This document shows positions 25,789 through 33,999 of a DNA stretch of 64,000 bases, piece by piece. This stretch comes from Rhizobium sp. WYJ-E13 (GTDB lineage: Bacteria; Pseudomonadota; Alphaproteobacteria; Rhizobiales; Rhizobiaceae), in NCBI RefSeq assembly GCF_018987265.1, contig NZ_CP076853.1, forward strand, positions 1,426,001 to 1,490,000. The letters run 5' to 3'. Positions within the stretch are counted from its first letter, which is position 1; each line of letters begins with the position of its first letter. The position numbers and the translations under genes were made by a program. Under the pieces are notes generated by a model that was not told where the DNA came from, did no database searches, and saw only the letters and a list, made by a program, of their open reading frames with translations.

Positions 25789-26577
25789 TTGACGTTCGAG
25801 CCTCTCTATTCCCTGTCCGGTCTCGTGGTGGGAGCGCTGGTCGGCATCACCGGCGTCGGCGGCGGATCGCTGATGACGCCCCTGCTCGTGCTCCTCTTCG
25901 GCGTCCATCCGGCGACGGCCGTCGGAACCGATCTTCTCTATGCTGCCATTACCAAGACCGCCGGCACGGCCGTCCACGGCATGCATGGGCGCGTCAACTG
26001 GAAGATCGTCGGCAGTCTTGCAGCCGGCAGCGTTCCTGCTGCACTTCTGATGCTCTGGCTGATGGCCGGCGTCGACCGCAAGAGCATCGGCGTGACCAGC
26101 ACCATCACAACGGCGCTCGGCTGGCTTCTGGTCATGACCGCGATCATGCTTGTTTTCCGCAGCCAGATTCTCGGATTCGCCCGCCGCGCCATCGGCGATC
26201 GCATGCCGCCCAAGCCGGCAACAATCGCAGTCTTTACCATTGTTCTGGGCTTTGTGCTCGGCGTGCTCGTCACCCTGACCTCCGTCGGCGCCGGCGCCCT
26301 CGGCGTCACGATCCTGCTCATCCTCTATCCGCGGCTCGATGTGCGTGAGATCGTCGGTTCCGACATCGTCCATGCGGTGCCACTGACGCTGATCGGCGGC
26401 ACGGGTTACTGGATCATCGGAGAGATCGACTGGGCGATGCTGCTTGCCCTGCTTGCGGGCTCCATTCCCGGCATCATCGCCGGCAGCCTTCTTGCGCCGA
26501 AACTGCACGAGCGCACCATCCGTATCGTGCTGGCCGTCACGCTTGCGATCGTCGCCTGGAAGTTGCTGGCCGGCTGA
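25789..26577 (+). CDS. TauE/SafE-family membrane permease
   Basis: 262 residues with about eight transmembrane helices in two similar halves, each starting with a glycine-rich loop: G-I-T-G-V-G-G-G-S-L-M-T-P-L near 20-33 and L-T-S-V-G-A-G-A-L-G near 162-171. Family members export sulfite, sulfoacetate or related organic sulfur anions; the substrate here is not known. The start is TTG 25789 with CGGAGG at 25775-25780. It is the only plus-strand gene inside the rlpA...tatD minus-strand block and is followed by a dispersed repeat. Confidence 0.85.
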   Translation: MTFEPLYSLSGLVVGALVGITGVGGGSLMTPLLVLLFGVHPATAVGTDLLYAAITKTAGTAVHGMHGRVNWKIVGSLAAGSVPAALLMLWLMAGVDRKSIGVTSTITTALGWLLVMTAIMLVFRSQILGFARRAIGDRMPPKPATIAVFTIVLGFVLGVLVTLTSVGAGALGVTILLILYPRLDVREIVGSDIVHAVPLTLIGGTGYWIIGEIDWAMLLALLAGSIPGIIAGSLLAPKLHERTIRIVLAVTLAIVAWKLLAG

Positions 26578-26580
26578 CCA

Positions 26581-26668
26581 GAGCAATTCCAACAAGAGTG
26601 TGCAGCGGCTTTGGGTTCAGAATTGCATAAAAATAAAGAGGCAGAACGTCCTTGGTGCGTCCGAATGG
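26581..26668. repeat. Dispersed rhizobial intergenic repeat
   Basis: The segment begins GAGCAATTCCAACAAGAGTG and contains CAGAATTGCATAAAAATAAA. I recognise it as a degenerate copy of a sequence found many times between genes in Rhizobium and Agrobacterium genomes. It fills almost the whole gap between the ends of the convergent tauE-like and holB genes. Confidence 0.55.
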
Positions 26669-26680
26669 ACACACGACGCT

Positions 26681-27718
26681 CTACGCGCGGGGCTGCTTGA
26701 TGTCGGAAAGAACTTCCATGATCGTCTGCTTGCGATCGAGATTATAGGCGTCGGAGACGGTCAGCTTCTCGGTGATTTCGGAATAGAGCCGCGCCAGGCG
26801 TTCGGCCGCCGCGATCCGTCCCTCGCCTGCTGCAATGCGCGCGCGGTTCATCACATCATCACCCACATGGCTCACGAAGAAATCGAAGATCGTGTCGCTT
26901 TCCTTGCCCGAAAGCGCATCCGCAAGTCGGTGCATGGCCTTGCGCGCCGCAGGCCCTTCGGAGGACAGAACCGCGTTATAGGCTTCGATAATATCCCCGC
27001 CGCCATAGTTCAGCAATTTCAGCGCCTCGCCGACGCTGCCCTTGGCGGCGGAAAGCAGGGCCTGTCCCTCCCCCTGCCCCACACTCTGAATCCCGAGATG
27101 GGCAAGTGCTGATACCAGCGCTTGATCGTCGAGCGTAGCAAGCTTCAGAGGCAGGCAGCGCGAGCGGATTGTCGGCAGCAGCTTTCCCGGCGCATGCGAC
27201 AGAACGAGAAACATCGCTCGCTTCGGCGGCTCTTCGAGGATCTTCAGGATGGCGTTTGCGGCGTTGCGGTTCATGTCGTCGGCGGGGTCGATGATGACGA
27301 TACGCCAGTTGCCGGTGCCCGAGGTCTGCGAGAAGAACTTGCCGGCCCGGCGCACCTCGTCGACGGTGATCGCCGATTTCACTTTCCCGCTCTTCTCGTC
27401 GACCGGCCGCGACAGATGCAGGAGATTGTGCGACGCGCCCGCGGTAATCTGCCGGCTGACAGCTGAGTTGAGATCCGGATCGCCAATCCGCAGCGGGGCG
27501 CTCGCCGGATCGGGATGCGACAGCACGTGGTTGGCGAAGCGGAAGGCGAGCGTCGCCTTGCCGATGCCCTCGGGTCCTTCGATCAGGATCGCATGATGTC
27601 CCTTGCCGGAGCGATAGAACTGCGCCAGGAAATCCTCGGCCTCTTCATGGCCGAAGAGCTTCGTGTTCTCGGCCGGCCATATGGCGCCGTCGAGCAGTCC
27701 GGGCCTGTCTTCACTCAT
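26681..27718 (-). CDS. holB: DNA polymerase III delta' subunit
   Basis: Clamp-loader subunit. 345 residues. AAA+ ATPase region with a Walker A-like [10 protein letters not shown] (about 47-56), [11 protein letters not shown] at the Walker B place, the [11 protein letters not shown] block and the sensor segment T-I-R-S-R-C. The start overlaps the end of tmk by 8 bases, so the two are translationally coupled. Confidence 0.93.
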   Translation of the reverse strand: MSEDRPGLLDGAIWPAENTKLFGHEEAEDFLAQFYRSGKGHHAILIEGPEGIGKATLAFRFANHVLSHPDPASAPLRIGDPDLNSAVSRQITAGASHNLLHLSRPVDEKSGKVKSAITVDEVRRAGKFFSQTSGTGNWRIVIIDPADDMNRNAANAILKILEEPPKRAMFLVLSHAPGKLLPTIRSRCLPLKLATLDDQALVSALAHLGIQSVGQGEGQALLSAAKGSVGEALKLLNYGGGDIIEAYNAVLSSEGPAARKAMHRLADALSGKESDTIFDFFVSHVGDDVMNRARIAAGEGRIAAAERLARLYSEITEKLTVSDAYNLDRKQTIMEVLSDIKQPRA

Positions 27719-28391
27719 GATGCGCAGCTTCCGGCATCCGTTGCCCTTCGGCGGCAGGTCTCAGCAGCTGTCTGACGATTGTGAGGATCTCTGCAGCGAT
27801 TGCTTCCTCGGGCTGCGTCGCGTTGACGACATGGCAGCGCTCCGGTTCGCGCGCGGCGATATCGAGATAGGCTTCGCGTCGCTTCTCGTGTGTTTCGAGT
27901 GTTTCCTTCTCGAAACGGTCAGGACCGCCAGCGTTTCGCTTGCTAACGCGCTCGAGCCCCAGCTTGGCGGGAATATCGAGGATCAGTGTACAGTCGGGCG
28001 TGACACCGTTGATGGCGATGCGCTGCAGCGTCTCGATGAATTCAGGCTCCAGATTGCCGGTGACGCCCTGATAGACGCGTGAGGAATCCATGAAGCGGTC
28101 GCAAAGCACGATCTTGCCCTTGTAAAGCGCCGGCCGGATGACTTCTTCCACGTGATCATTGCGGGCGGCGGCAAAGAGGATCGCCTCCATGCGGGTGCCG
28201 AAGGCTTCCGCAGCGCCCGAAAGCAGCACATGGCGCACCGCTTCGGCTCCCGGTGAGCCGCCGGGTTCACGGGTCAGCAACACGTCATGGCCTTCTGCCT
28301 TCAGGGCTTCGGCAAGGCGGCGGATCTGCGTGGACTTCCCAGCGCCCTCTCCGCCTTCAAACGTAACGAACAATCCCGTACCGGACGACAA
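27711..28391 (-). CDS. tmk: Thymidylate kinase
   Basis: Phosphorylates dTMP to dTDP. 226 residues, the usual length. P-loop [11 protein letters not shown] (about 11-21), the T-R-E-P-G-G-S block at about 40-46, and D-R-F in [14 protein letters not shown]. The start is TTG 28391 with GGGAAA about 9 bases upstream. It is coupled to holB downstream (8-base overlap) and follows dac after a 135-base gap. Confidence 0.93.
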   Translation of the reverse strand: MSSGTGLFVTFEGGEGAGKSTQIRRLAEALKAEGHDVLLTREPGGSPGAEAVRHVLLSGAAEAFGTRMEAILFAAARNDHVEEVIRPALYKGKIVLCDRFMDSSRVYQGVTGNLEPEFIETLQRIAINGVTPDCTLILDIPAKLGLERVSKRNAGGPDRFEKETLETHEKRREAYLDIAAREPERCHVVNATQPEEAIAAEILTIVRQLLRPAAEGQRMPEAAHHE

Positions 28392-28526
28392 TGATAATTT
28401 CCCGCATTCTGAGCGCCGCGCTCTTGCTCTATCTATCCGAAGATAGTGCGGAACGAAACCTTTTGCCGCGGCGACATATTCACCTTCCCCGGCAAATTGC
28501 GGGAGAATTCGCCCGCAACACGGGTT

Positions 28527-29720
28527 TCAGCTCTGCTCGGAGGTGTCCCAGAGCCAGGAGAAGAACAGCGATTCGCCAAGCTCGAGGAGCGCGTCTATCG
28601 CCCGACTGCTGAGTGATCCCACCTCGACGGACTGCACCGTATAGAGCGGCACTTCGCGCAGCATCCTGTTGCCGGAAACGATGCGAAGCGTACCGACCTC
28701 CGTGTCGGCCTTCACAGGCGCCATCAACGGCCAGCGATAGACGATGCGGGCCGCAAGTCGATCCGGATTGTTGATAGGAACATAGACGCTGACCGGGGCC
28801 TTGGCGACGAGATCGACCGTGCGTGCCGTGCCGCCATAGACGCTTGCAGCACCAATCACTTCCTTGTCGGCAAAGACCTGGTGGCTCTCGAAGGCCGTCA
28901 GCCCCCACTCCAGGACCCGCTTGGCTTCTTCCGTGCGCTCCTTATCGGAGGCGATGCCGGCAAGTGCCACGAAGAGCCGCCGTCCGTCGCGCTGCACCGA
29001 GGCGACGATCGAATAGCCCTCGCCTTCCGTAAAGCCCGTCGCCAGCCCGTCAGCGCCGAGATCCATGCCGAGCAGCGGATTGCGGTTACGCTGGAAGATC
29101 TTGTTCCACTCGAAATCCGGCTGGGCAAAATAGGGATAGAGATTGGGATAGGAAGCCTGCAGGTCGACGGCGAGCGTCACCAATTCCCTAGCCGTCACCT
29201 TGCTCCTGCCGTCGGGAATCCCGGTGGAATTGCCGAAGATGGCCTTTTCCATGCCGAGTTCGCGGGCGCGCCGGGTCATCGATGCCGCAAACTGGTCCTC
29301 GCTGCCGGCCATGCCTTCGGCAAGGATGATGCAGCCGTCATTGGCGCCCTGGATCGCAACGCCCTTGATCAGATCTTCGACTCGGACCTTCGATTTCAGC
29401 GCCGCAAACATCGTGGCCGCCCGCGAAGGCGCGCCGCCCGTGCGCCAGGCATATTCGGAGACGGGGTATTCGGTATCGAGTGAAATCTGCCCCTTGCTGA
29501 CGGCACTGAAAACGAGGTCCATCGTCATCAGCTTGGCAAGCGAAGCGGGCGCGAAGACCTGGTTCTCGTTCTTGGCCAGAAGCACCGTTCCGGTCGAAGC
29601 TTCGATCATATAGGCCTGAGCGGCCTTGGTGATGAAACCGGCCTCGGTGCCTTCTGCGGCAACGGCTGCGGACGCAGGCAAAAGCAGGCATGCAAGGAGG
29701 CGAAGCAGCGGCTTCAACAT
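28527..29720 (-). CDS. D-alanyl-D-alanine carboxypeptidase-like protein, altered motifs
   Basis: Penicillin-binding protein of the DacF/S11 family that would trim the terminal D-Ala of peptidoglycan stems. 397 residues from ATG 29720 (GGGA upstream; an ATG four codons earlier is less likely). Signal peptide about 1-22. The S-x-x-K motif is S60-L-A-K63. The S-x-N position reads G125-A-N127 and the K-T-G position reads A227-T-G229, so two catalytic motifs are degenerate. The C-terminal PBP5-like domain is present. It lies between rlpA and tmk. It may be a weak or non-catalytic peptidoglycan binder. Confidence 0.85.
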   Translation of the reverse strand: MLKPLLRLLACLLLPASAAVAAEGTEAGFITKAAQAYMIEASTGTVLLAKNENQVFAPASLAKLMTMDLVFSAVSKGQISLDTEYPVSEYAWRTGGAPSRAATMFAALKSKVRVEDLIKGVAIQGANDGCIILAEGMAGSEDQFAASMTRRARELGMEKAIFGNSTGIPDGRSKVTARELVTLAVDLQASYPNLYPYFAQPDFEWNKIFQRNRNPLLGMDLGADGLATGFTEGEGYSIVASVQRDGRRLFVALAGIASDKERTEEAKRVLEWGLTAFESHQVFADKEVIGAASVYGGTARTVDLVAKAPVSVYVPINNPDRLAARIVYRWPLMAPVKADTEVGTLRIVSGNRMLREVPLYTVQSVEVGSLSSRAIDALLELGESLFFSWLWDTSEQS

Positions 29721-29803
29721 CGCTAATCCCATTGATCGTGCGGGTTGATTCAGGAAGGTAAAGCGAGCTGGAAGCCGATGCAATTACACTTTATTGTGCG
29801 TTT

Positions 29804-30979
29804 TTATCGCGCCTTTGCAGCGCCGCCATTCTGTCGCTTGAAGGACGCGAGGATCGATTCCTGCGTCAGCCCGTCGTTGCGCACCATCACGGCGTCGAAG
29901 GCAAGCGGAACGTTCACGACGACGGCCTCCTGATAGTTCATGGCAAGCGACGTGCCCTTCGACCAGCCATTCGGGCGCTCATAGGGAATGGGGCCGATAT
30001 CCGGCAAAACCACCATCTGGTCCATCGCCTGTCCGCCATTGGAGAAGGCTGGCGGCGTCAGGAAATGACCGCCTGCCGGGGCCTGCATCGGCACGGGGGC
30101 CATTTGCGGAGCCGGAGCTGCATTATACTTCGCGCTCTGCGTAGAGCCCGGATACTTGGCGCCTGGATATTTGGCGCTCGGCGTGGAGCCTGCATAGGCT
30201 GTCGAGGAGAATGGAACCGGTACGCTGGCAGGCGAAGGACTGGAATAGTCGCCAAGGCTCTGCAACTGGTCGCCGGTGATTTTCTTGCTGTTGGAGGCAA
30301 CCATCACGCCCGTCGAGATCTGGCCCCCGCCCGGATAGACGCCCGGAATACGGCTGCCCTTCGGAATATAGGATGCCATAAGATATGGCATATCGTGGCC
30401 GTCGAGCGGCGCTCTACCGACATATTGCACGCGAACATTGCCTGTGCCGCTGTGCTGCAGGTCGAGCATGGACGCCGTCTTGTTGGAAAGGTCGATGATG
30501 CGGCCTTCATGGTACGGGCCGCGGTCGTTGACGCGCACGATCACCGACGAACCGTTTTCTATATTGGTCACACGTGCGTAGCTCGGCAGCGGAAAGGTCG
30601 GATGCGCGGCGGAAAGATGCATCTGGTCGTAGACTTCGCCATTCGCCGTCAGGCGTCCGTGGAAAGCTGACCCATACCAGGAAGCGATACCCACCTTGTT
30701 ATAGGAGTAATCCTCCTTGGGGTAGTACATCTTGCCCTTCACCACATAGGGATTGCCCACCATGTAGCGGCCGCCGCCCTTCGGGATATTGTTGCCGTTT
30801 GCAACGCGCGGGCTGGCCTTGACGCCATATTCGCTTTCGGAGAAATATTCCTTGCCGTGGGATTTTTTCTTGGGAACCGCCTGTGTCGTGCCGCAGGCCG
30901 CCACTGTTGCGCACATGGCCGATATTGCCAGCCACCGTGCCGTCGTTGCGAAAGACGCCGCCCCGTAATTCAGTTTCAT
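29804..30979 (-). CDS. rlpA: RlpA-like septal lipoprotein
   Basis: 391 residues from ATG 30979. Lipoprotein signal with lipobox ending V-A-A-C (C about residue 29). The double-psi beta-barrel is clear: G-I-A-S-W-Y-G-S-A-F-H-G-R-L-T-A-N-G-E and N-D-R-G-P-Y near residues 95-165. A Pro/Ala/Tyr-rich linker follows (K-Y-P-G repeats around 255-280), then a short C-terminal region; I do not see a SPOR domain. RlpA proteins are lytic transglycosylases or septal-ring lipoproteins acting on denuded glycan strands. The upstream region holds CtrA-like boxes. Confidence 0.9.
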   Translation of the reverse strand: MKLNYGAASFATTARWLAISAMCATVAACGTTQAVPKKKSHGKEYFSESEYGVKASPRVANGNNIPKGGGRYMVGNPYVVKGKMYYPKEDYSYNKVGIASWYGSAFHGRLTANGEVYDQMHLSAAHPTFPLPSYARVTNIENGSSVIVRVNDRGPYHEGRIIDLSNKTASMLDLQHSGTGNVRVQYVGRAPLDGHDMPYLMASYIPKGSRIPGVYPGGGQISTGVMVASNSKKITGDQLQSLGDYSSPSPASVPVPFSSTAYAGSTPSAKYPGAKYPGSTQSAKYNAAPAPQMAPVPMQAPAGGHFLTPPAFSNGGQAMDQMVVLPDIGPIPYERPNGWSKGTSLAMNYQEAVVVNVPLAFDAVMVRNDGLTQESILASFKRQNGGAAKAR

Positions 30980-31006
30980 ATGCCCCACGCCACTCAAGAC
31001 CGTTTT

Positions 31007-31014
31007 ATGGTTAA
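31007..31014 (-). promoter_or_regulatory. CtrA-like TTAACCAT box upstream of rlpA
   Basis: Minus-strand TTAACCAT, an exact match to the alphaproteobacterial CtrA half-site motif, 27 bp before the rlpA start. A further copy occurs at 31139-31146. Confidence 0.45.
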
Positions 31015-31138
31015 GGAACTCACTCGTGAATGAGTTGGAGCTGCCTTATTCCCCGCCTGCCTAACGAGACTTTAATCTTGTGGATATCGTGGCGAATTTG
31101 CGAACGATTTCGCGGCGATAGGCCAAATTCTAATGGTT

Positions 31139-31165
31139 ATGGTTAATGTTTGGTTGATTTTAACC
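31139..31165 (-). promoter_or_regulatory. CtrA-like box cluster upstream of rlpA
   Basis: Minus-strand TTAACCAT at 31146-31139 and, in opposite orientation, TTAACC at 31160-31165, about 160-185 bp upstream of rlpA. Together with the copy at 31007-31014 this gives three TTAACC words in 160 bp, suggesting control by the cell-cycle regulator CtrA. Confidence 0.4.
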
Positions 31166-31303
31166 TGTGCGGGAATGGAATAGTGGTATTTATCCCCCGC
31201 ACCGGATGGTTTCGCTTCATGACAGGACCGTTTCGGGTGGAGCTGTCACCCGCCCCGCAAGGGGGCATTTCTTCCTGATTGCTGCTCGATATGCCAGAGT
31301 AAG

Positions 31304-31331
31304 TTGACGCTGAAGTTCGAACCGCTATAAA
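31304..31331 (+). promoter_or_regulatory. Sigma-70-type promoter of tRNA-Ser
   Basis: TTGACG (31304-31309) and TATAAA (31326-31331) with a 16-base spacer, close to consensus. Transcription would begin near 31338, giving a leader of about 80 bases before the tRNA. Confidence 0.55.
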
Positions 31332-31420
31332 GCCTGCCAAACCGCGATTTGGTTGTCGGCGGAAGCAGTCTTCATCAAGAACGATTTCTTTCCGGCAAAG
31401 ACCAGCCAGATCAATTGGAT

Positions 31421-31510
31421 GGAAGAGTGTCCGAGTGGTTTAAGGAACCGGTCTTGAAAACCGGCGTGCGGGAAACCGTACCGTGGGTTCGAATCCCACC
31501 TCTTCCGCCA
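31421..31510 (+). tRNA. tRNA-Ser (anticodon UGA)
   Basis: 90 bases including encoded CCA. Acceptor stem GGAAGAG (31421-31427) pairs with CTCTTCC (31500-31506), with discriminator G and CCA at 31508-31510. The anticodon stem CCGGT/ACCGG encloses loop CTTGAAA with anticodon TGA at 31455-31457. A long variable arm (GCGGGAAACCGT region) marks a class II tRNA, and the T arm GTGGG-TTCGAAT-CCCAC is intact. It reads UCA and other UCN codons. Confidence 0.97.
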
Positions 31511-31514
31511 CCCC

Positions 31515-31546
31515 GCCGATTCCCCTCCACAGCGCGATATTCCCGC
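31515..31546 (+). repeat. Imperfect direct repeat, copy 1, next to tRNA-Ser
   Basis: 32 bases starting 4 bases after the tRNA CCA end. Matches copy 2 (34127-34158) at 27 of 32 positions without gaps, including GCGCGATAT and CCCTCCA. The two copies flank the VOC, DUF3788 and nitroreductase-like genes. Confidence 0.45.
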
Positions 31547-31618
31547 ATGTTGCCGCATGAAGCCATGTGGACTGGCGAACCGGCGATTCTACTCTATAGC
31601 CCGATGTATCTTGGTCGG

Positions 31619-31659
31619 GGCCGCAAACTGATTTAGCGTGATAAAGGAAGTTTGCGGCC
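31619..31659 (+). terminator. Possible terminator after tRNA-Ser
   Basis: GGCCGCAAACT (31619-31629) pairs perfectly with AGTTTGCGGCC (31649-31659); the 19-base loop is long and the T run after it is weak. A likely end for the tRNA transcript. Confidence 0.5.
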
Positions 31660-31816
31660 TCGTTCTATCATTATACCGCAATGAAGTGCCGGCTAAGTCG
31701 TGATTCAGTGTAGTAAGGCGTATTCGTCACAGGCTGAGGAATGACCTCACCAGTCATCGACTGGATTGATGCTCAACAATGAACTTTATCAGCCAGATTT
31801 CACAAGGAGAGCGACA

Positions 31817-32245
31817 ATGGAAATTCATCAATTGCATCGAGGTCGGCTTATCGACCACATCCAGCTCGTGGTGCAGGATCTCAAGGCCAGCCGGGATTTT
31901 TACACTGCCATTCTGGCTGTACTGGAGATTCCTGTTGTCGACACCGCCGATGGATATTTCTGGGCTGACGAACTTGTCGTATCTTCGGCAGAAAGTCCGG
32001 CGGCGCTGGGTGTTCTGACAGGACGACACCACCTTGCCTTCCAGGCGAGGGACCGCGCGACAGTGGATGCCTTCCACAACGCGGCGCTGACCCACGGCGG
32101 GCGCGACAACGGTGCGCCCGGCGAGAGAGCTTATCATCCCGGATATTATGCGGCTTTCGTGCTCGACCCTGATGGTAACAACATCGAGGCCGTTTTCCAC
32201 GGCGAGGCGAACCGCAGTGCGCCGTCGGTGGTGGTGGATTTTTAG
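31817..32245 (+). CDS. VOC-family (glyoxalase/bleomycin resistance fold) protein
   Basis: 142 residues from ATG 31817 with AAGGAGAG upstream. The vicinal-oxygen-chelate fold is seen from R-L-I-D-H-I-Q-L-V-V-Q-D-L near the N-terminus, through H-H-L-A-F-Q-A to Y-A-A-F-V-L-D-P-D-G-N-N-I-E-A-V-F-H at the C-terminus. H14, H77 and E132 (approximate positions) are candidate metal ligands. The substrate is unknown. It is the first gene after tRNA-Ser. Confidence 0.83.
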   Translation: MEIHQLHRGRLIDHIQLVVQDLKASRDFYTAILAVLEIPVVDTADGYFWADELVVSSAESPAALGVLTGRHHLAFQARDRATVDAFHNAALTHGGRDNGAPGERAYHPGYYAAFVLDPDGNNIEAVFHGEANRSAPSVVVDF

Positions 32246-32308
32246 GTTTCAGCCCGACGGTCGATCGCGCATTTGCGATTCTGGCCCTCTATCAAGGAAA
32301 GAAGCGGC

Positions 32309-32764
32309 ATGAATCAGTCGCCCCAGATCGGAGATCGTCTCACGAACAAGTCCGCTCCGCCGAGTGACGAGACCGTTCGCGATTGGACCGGGCTGGACGC
32401 TTTTGCGCACTGGAAGGCTCTTCAAGACTGGATCGAGAACTCATACCCCGGGACCTTCATTCCTGAGTGGATTTATGGCGGAAAGAAGCATGGGTGGTCT
32501 CTGCGATACAAGAAATCGCGGGCCTTCTGCACTTTCCTGCCCGAATATAGGCTGTTCTCTGTCGTGGTCGTTCTGGGGCGCGCTGAAAGAGATAAACTCG
32601 AGGCGCGGCGCGAAAGCCTGAGCTCGCAGCTAGCCGATCTTTATGATTCGACCCCGACATACCGCGATGGGAAATGGTTGAAGATCGGCGTATCGTCCGC
32701 TGATGATCTGCGGGATCTGACGGAGTTGCTGACTATCAAGCGGCCGCCCCGGTCACGCCATTGA
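32309..32764 (+). CDS. DUF3788-family protein
   Basis: 151 residues from ATG 32309 (AAGGAAAG upstream). Features typical of DUF3788 are a W-x-x-L-x-x-W-I segment (H-W-K-A-L-Q-D-W-I), E-W-I-Y-G-G-K-K-H-G-W-S-L-R-Y-K-K-S-R and an E-Y-R-L-F-S-V-V-V-V-L-G stretch. The function is unknown; the domain is related to the YdhG/DUF1801 type in shape. The gene follows the VOC gene on the same strand and looks like accessory cargo. Confidence 0.7.
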   Translation: MNQSPQIGDRLTNKSAPPSDETVRDWTGLDAFAHWKALQDWIENSYPGTFIPEWIYGGKKHGWSLRYKKSRAFCTFLPEYRLFSVVVVLGRAERDKLEARRESLSSQLADLYDSTPTYRDGKWLKIGVSSADDLRDLTELLTIKRPPRSRH

Positions 32765-32892
32765 AGGGCATATTCCTGCGCGGGGATCGTCATCTGTGTA
32801 CGGCCGATGAGGACCTCGATGGCAGCGTACCCCGCGCGTCGGTCTTTTGACCGAGGTCAACCGCTTGTCGCGCCATCTCGCGCAGAGTAGCA

Positions 32893-33999
32893 ATGAAGGG
32901 AGTGGGCGTGAGAAGGCGAGACATACTCATCGGCGCAGGCGGTGCACTCGTGCTGGCTGGCGGCGCCGCCGCCGGTTGGCGGTCGGCCGTGGGGTCGATG
33001 GGCGACTTCGATTCCTACACAGGCGGCCTTCGCGCCCCGATGCCCGCCGACCCGAACATCGCCGACATCATCCGATACGCGACGCTTGCCGCCAACGGCC
33101 ATAACACCCAGCCTTGGCGGTTTCGCGTGGGAGAAAGCGCGATCGACATTCTGCCCGACCTCTCCCGCGCAACACCGGTCGTCGATCCCGACAATCATCA
33201 CCTCTTCGTCAGTCTCGGATGCGCAGCCGAGAATCTGCTGATCGCCGCCACCGCGACCGGACGGCCCGGGCAGTTGGAAACGGACGCTGGAGGCGAGCGC
33301 ATCCGCTATTCGTTCTCCAGGGCTGAAGCCCGTTCGCATCCGCTGCTTGCCGCCATCCCCAGACGGCAATCCACCCGAGCCGAATATGACGAGCGCCCGG
33401 TGCCTGCAGCGGATATCGAAGCGCTTCGGCAGTACACGGAAGCGCCGGGTGTGCGTCTCTTCCTGCTTACCGACCGCGCGCGGATCAACCAGGTGCGGGA
33501 CCTGATCGTTGCCGGCAACGATGCGCAGATGGCTGACGTGGCCTTCATGGCCGAGTTGAAGCGTTGGCTGCGGTTCAATCCGCGCAGCGCCATGGCGTCG
33601 GGTGACGGACTGTTCTCGGCCGCAAGCGGCAATCCCGTGCTTCCCGAATTTCTCGGTGGTCTCGCCTTTGACACGTTCTTCACAAAAGGCGCCGAAAACG
33701 ACAAATATGCGCGCGAGATCGACTCCTCCGCGGGTGTCGCGATCTTTCTGGCGGAGCGCGAGGACAAGGCGCACTGGATCGCGGTCGGTCGCGCCTGCCA
33801 GCGTTTCGCGCTTGCCGCGACCGCTTCCGGCCTCAAACACGCCTTCGTCAACCAGCCTGTCGAGGTCGCACGGCTGCGGCCTGAATTGGCGGCGCTGATC
33901 GGGGAACGCGGAATGCGGCCCGATATCATCATGCGCTTCGGCTACGGCCCGACGTTGCCTTTCTCGCCCCGCCGCCCCGTGAACGCTGTTCTGGTCTAG
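32893..33999 (+). CDS. Tat-exported nitroreductase-like (Acg-type) FMN protein
   Basis: 368 residues. The N-terminus V-R-R-R-D-I-L-I-G-A-G-G followed by an Ala/Gly-rich helix is a twin-arginine signal. The mature part contains A-A-N-G-H-N-T-Q-P-W-R-F, typical of the first half of Acg/nitroreductase-like FMN proteins, and R-R-Q-S-T-R-A-E-Y. Such proteins have a duplicated nitroreductase fold and may store or use FMN. A folded flavoprotein fits Tat export to the periplasm. GGAG precedes the ATG. The substrate is unknown. Confidence 0.8.
   Translation: MKGVGVRRRDILIGAGGALVLAGGAAAGWRSAVGSMGDFDSYTGGLRAPMPADPNIADIIRYATLAANGHNTQPWRFRVGESAIDILPDLSRATPVVDPDNHHLFVSLGCAAENLLIAATATGRPGQLETDAGGERIRYSFSRAEARSHPLLAAIPRRQSTRAEYDERPVPAADIEALRQYTEAPGVRLFLLTDRARINQVRDLIVAGNDAQMADVAFMAELKRWLRFNPRSAMASGDGLFSAASGNPVLPEFLGGLAFDTFFTKGAENDKYAREIDSSAGVAIFLAEREDKAHWIAVGRACQRFALAATASGLKHAFVNQPVEVARLRPELAALIGERGMRPDIIMRFGYGPTLPFSPRRPVNAVLV

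Larger units (their letters stand above)
30980..31420. other. Intergenic region between rlpA and tRNA-Ser
   Basis: 441 bases without a protein gene. It holds the CtrA-like boxes upstream of rlpA (31007-31165) and, from 31304, the promoter of the tRNA gene. A small GC-rich hairpin (around 31245-31265) is also visible. Nothing else is supported. Confidence 0.6.
31511..31816 (+). other. Region 3' of tRNA-Ser with hairpin and repeat copy
   Basis: 306 bases without a supported gene. It contains one copy of an imperfect 32-base repeat directly after the tRNA (31515-31546) and a long hairpin (31619-31659) that may end the tRNA transcript. The rest up to the VOC gene is AT-richer and shows no clear promoter. 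Confidence 0.5.
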
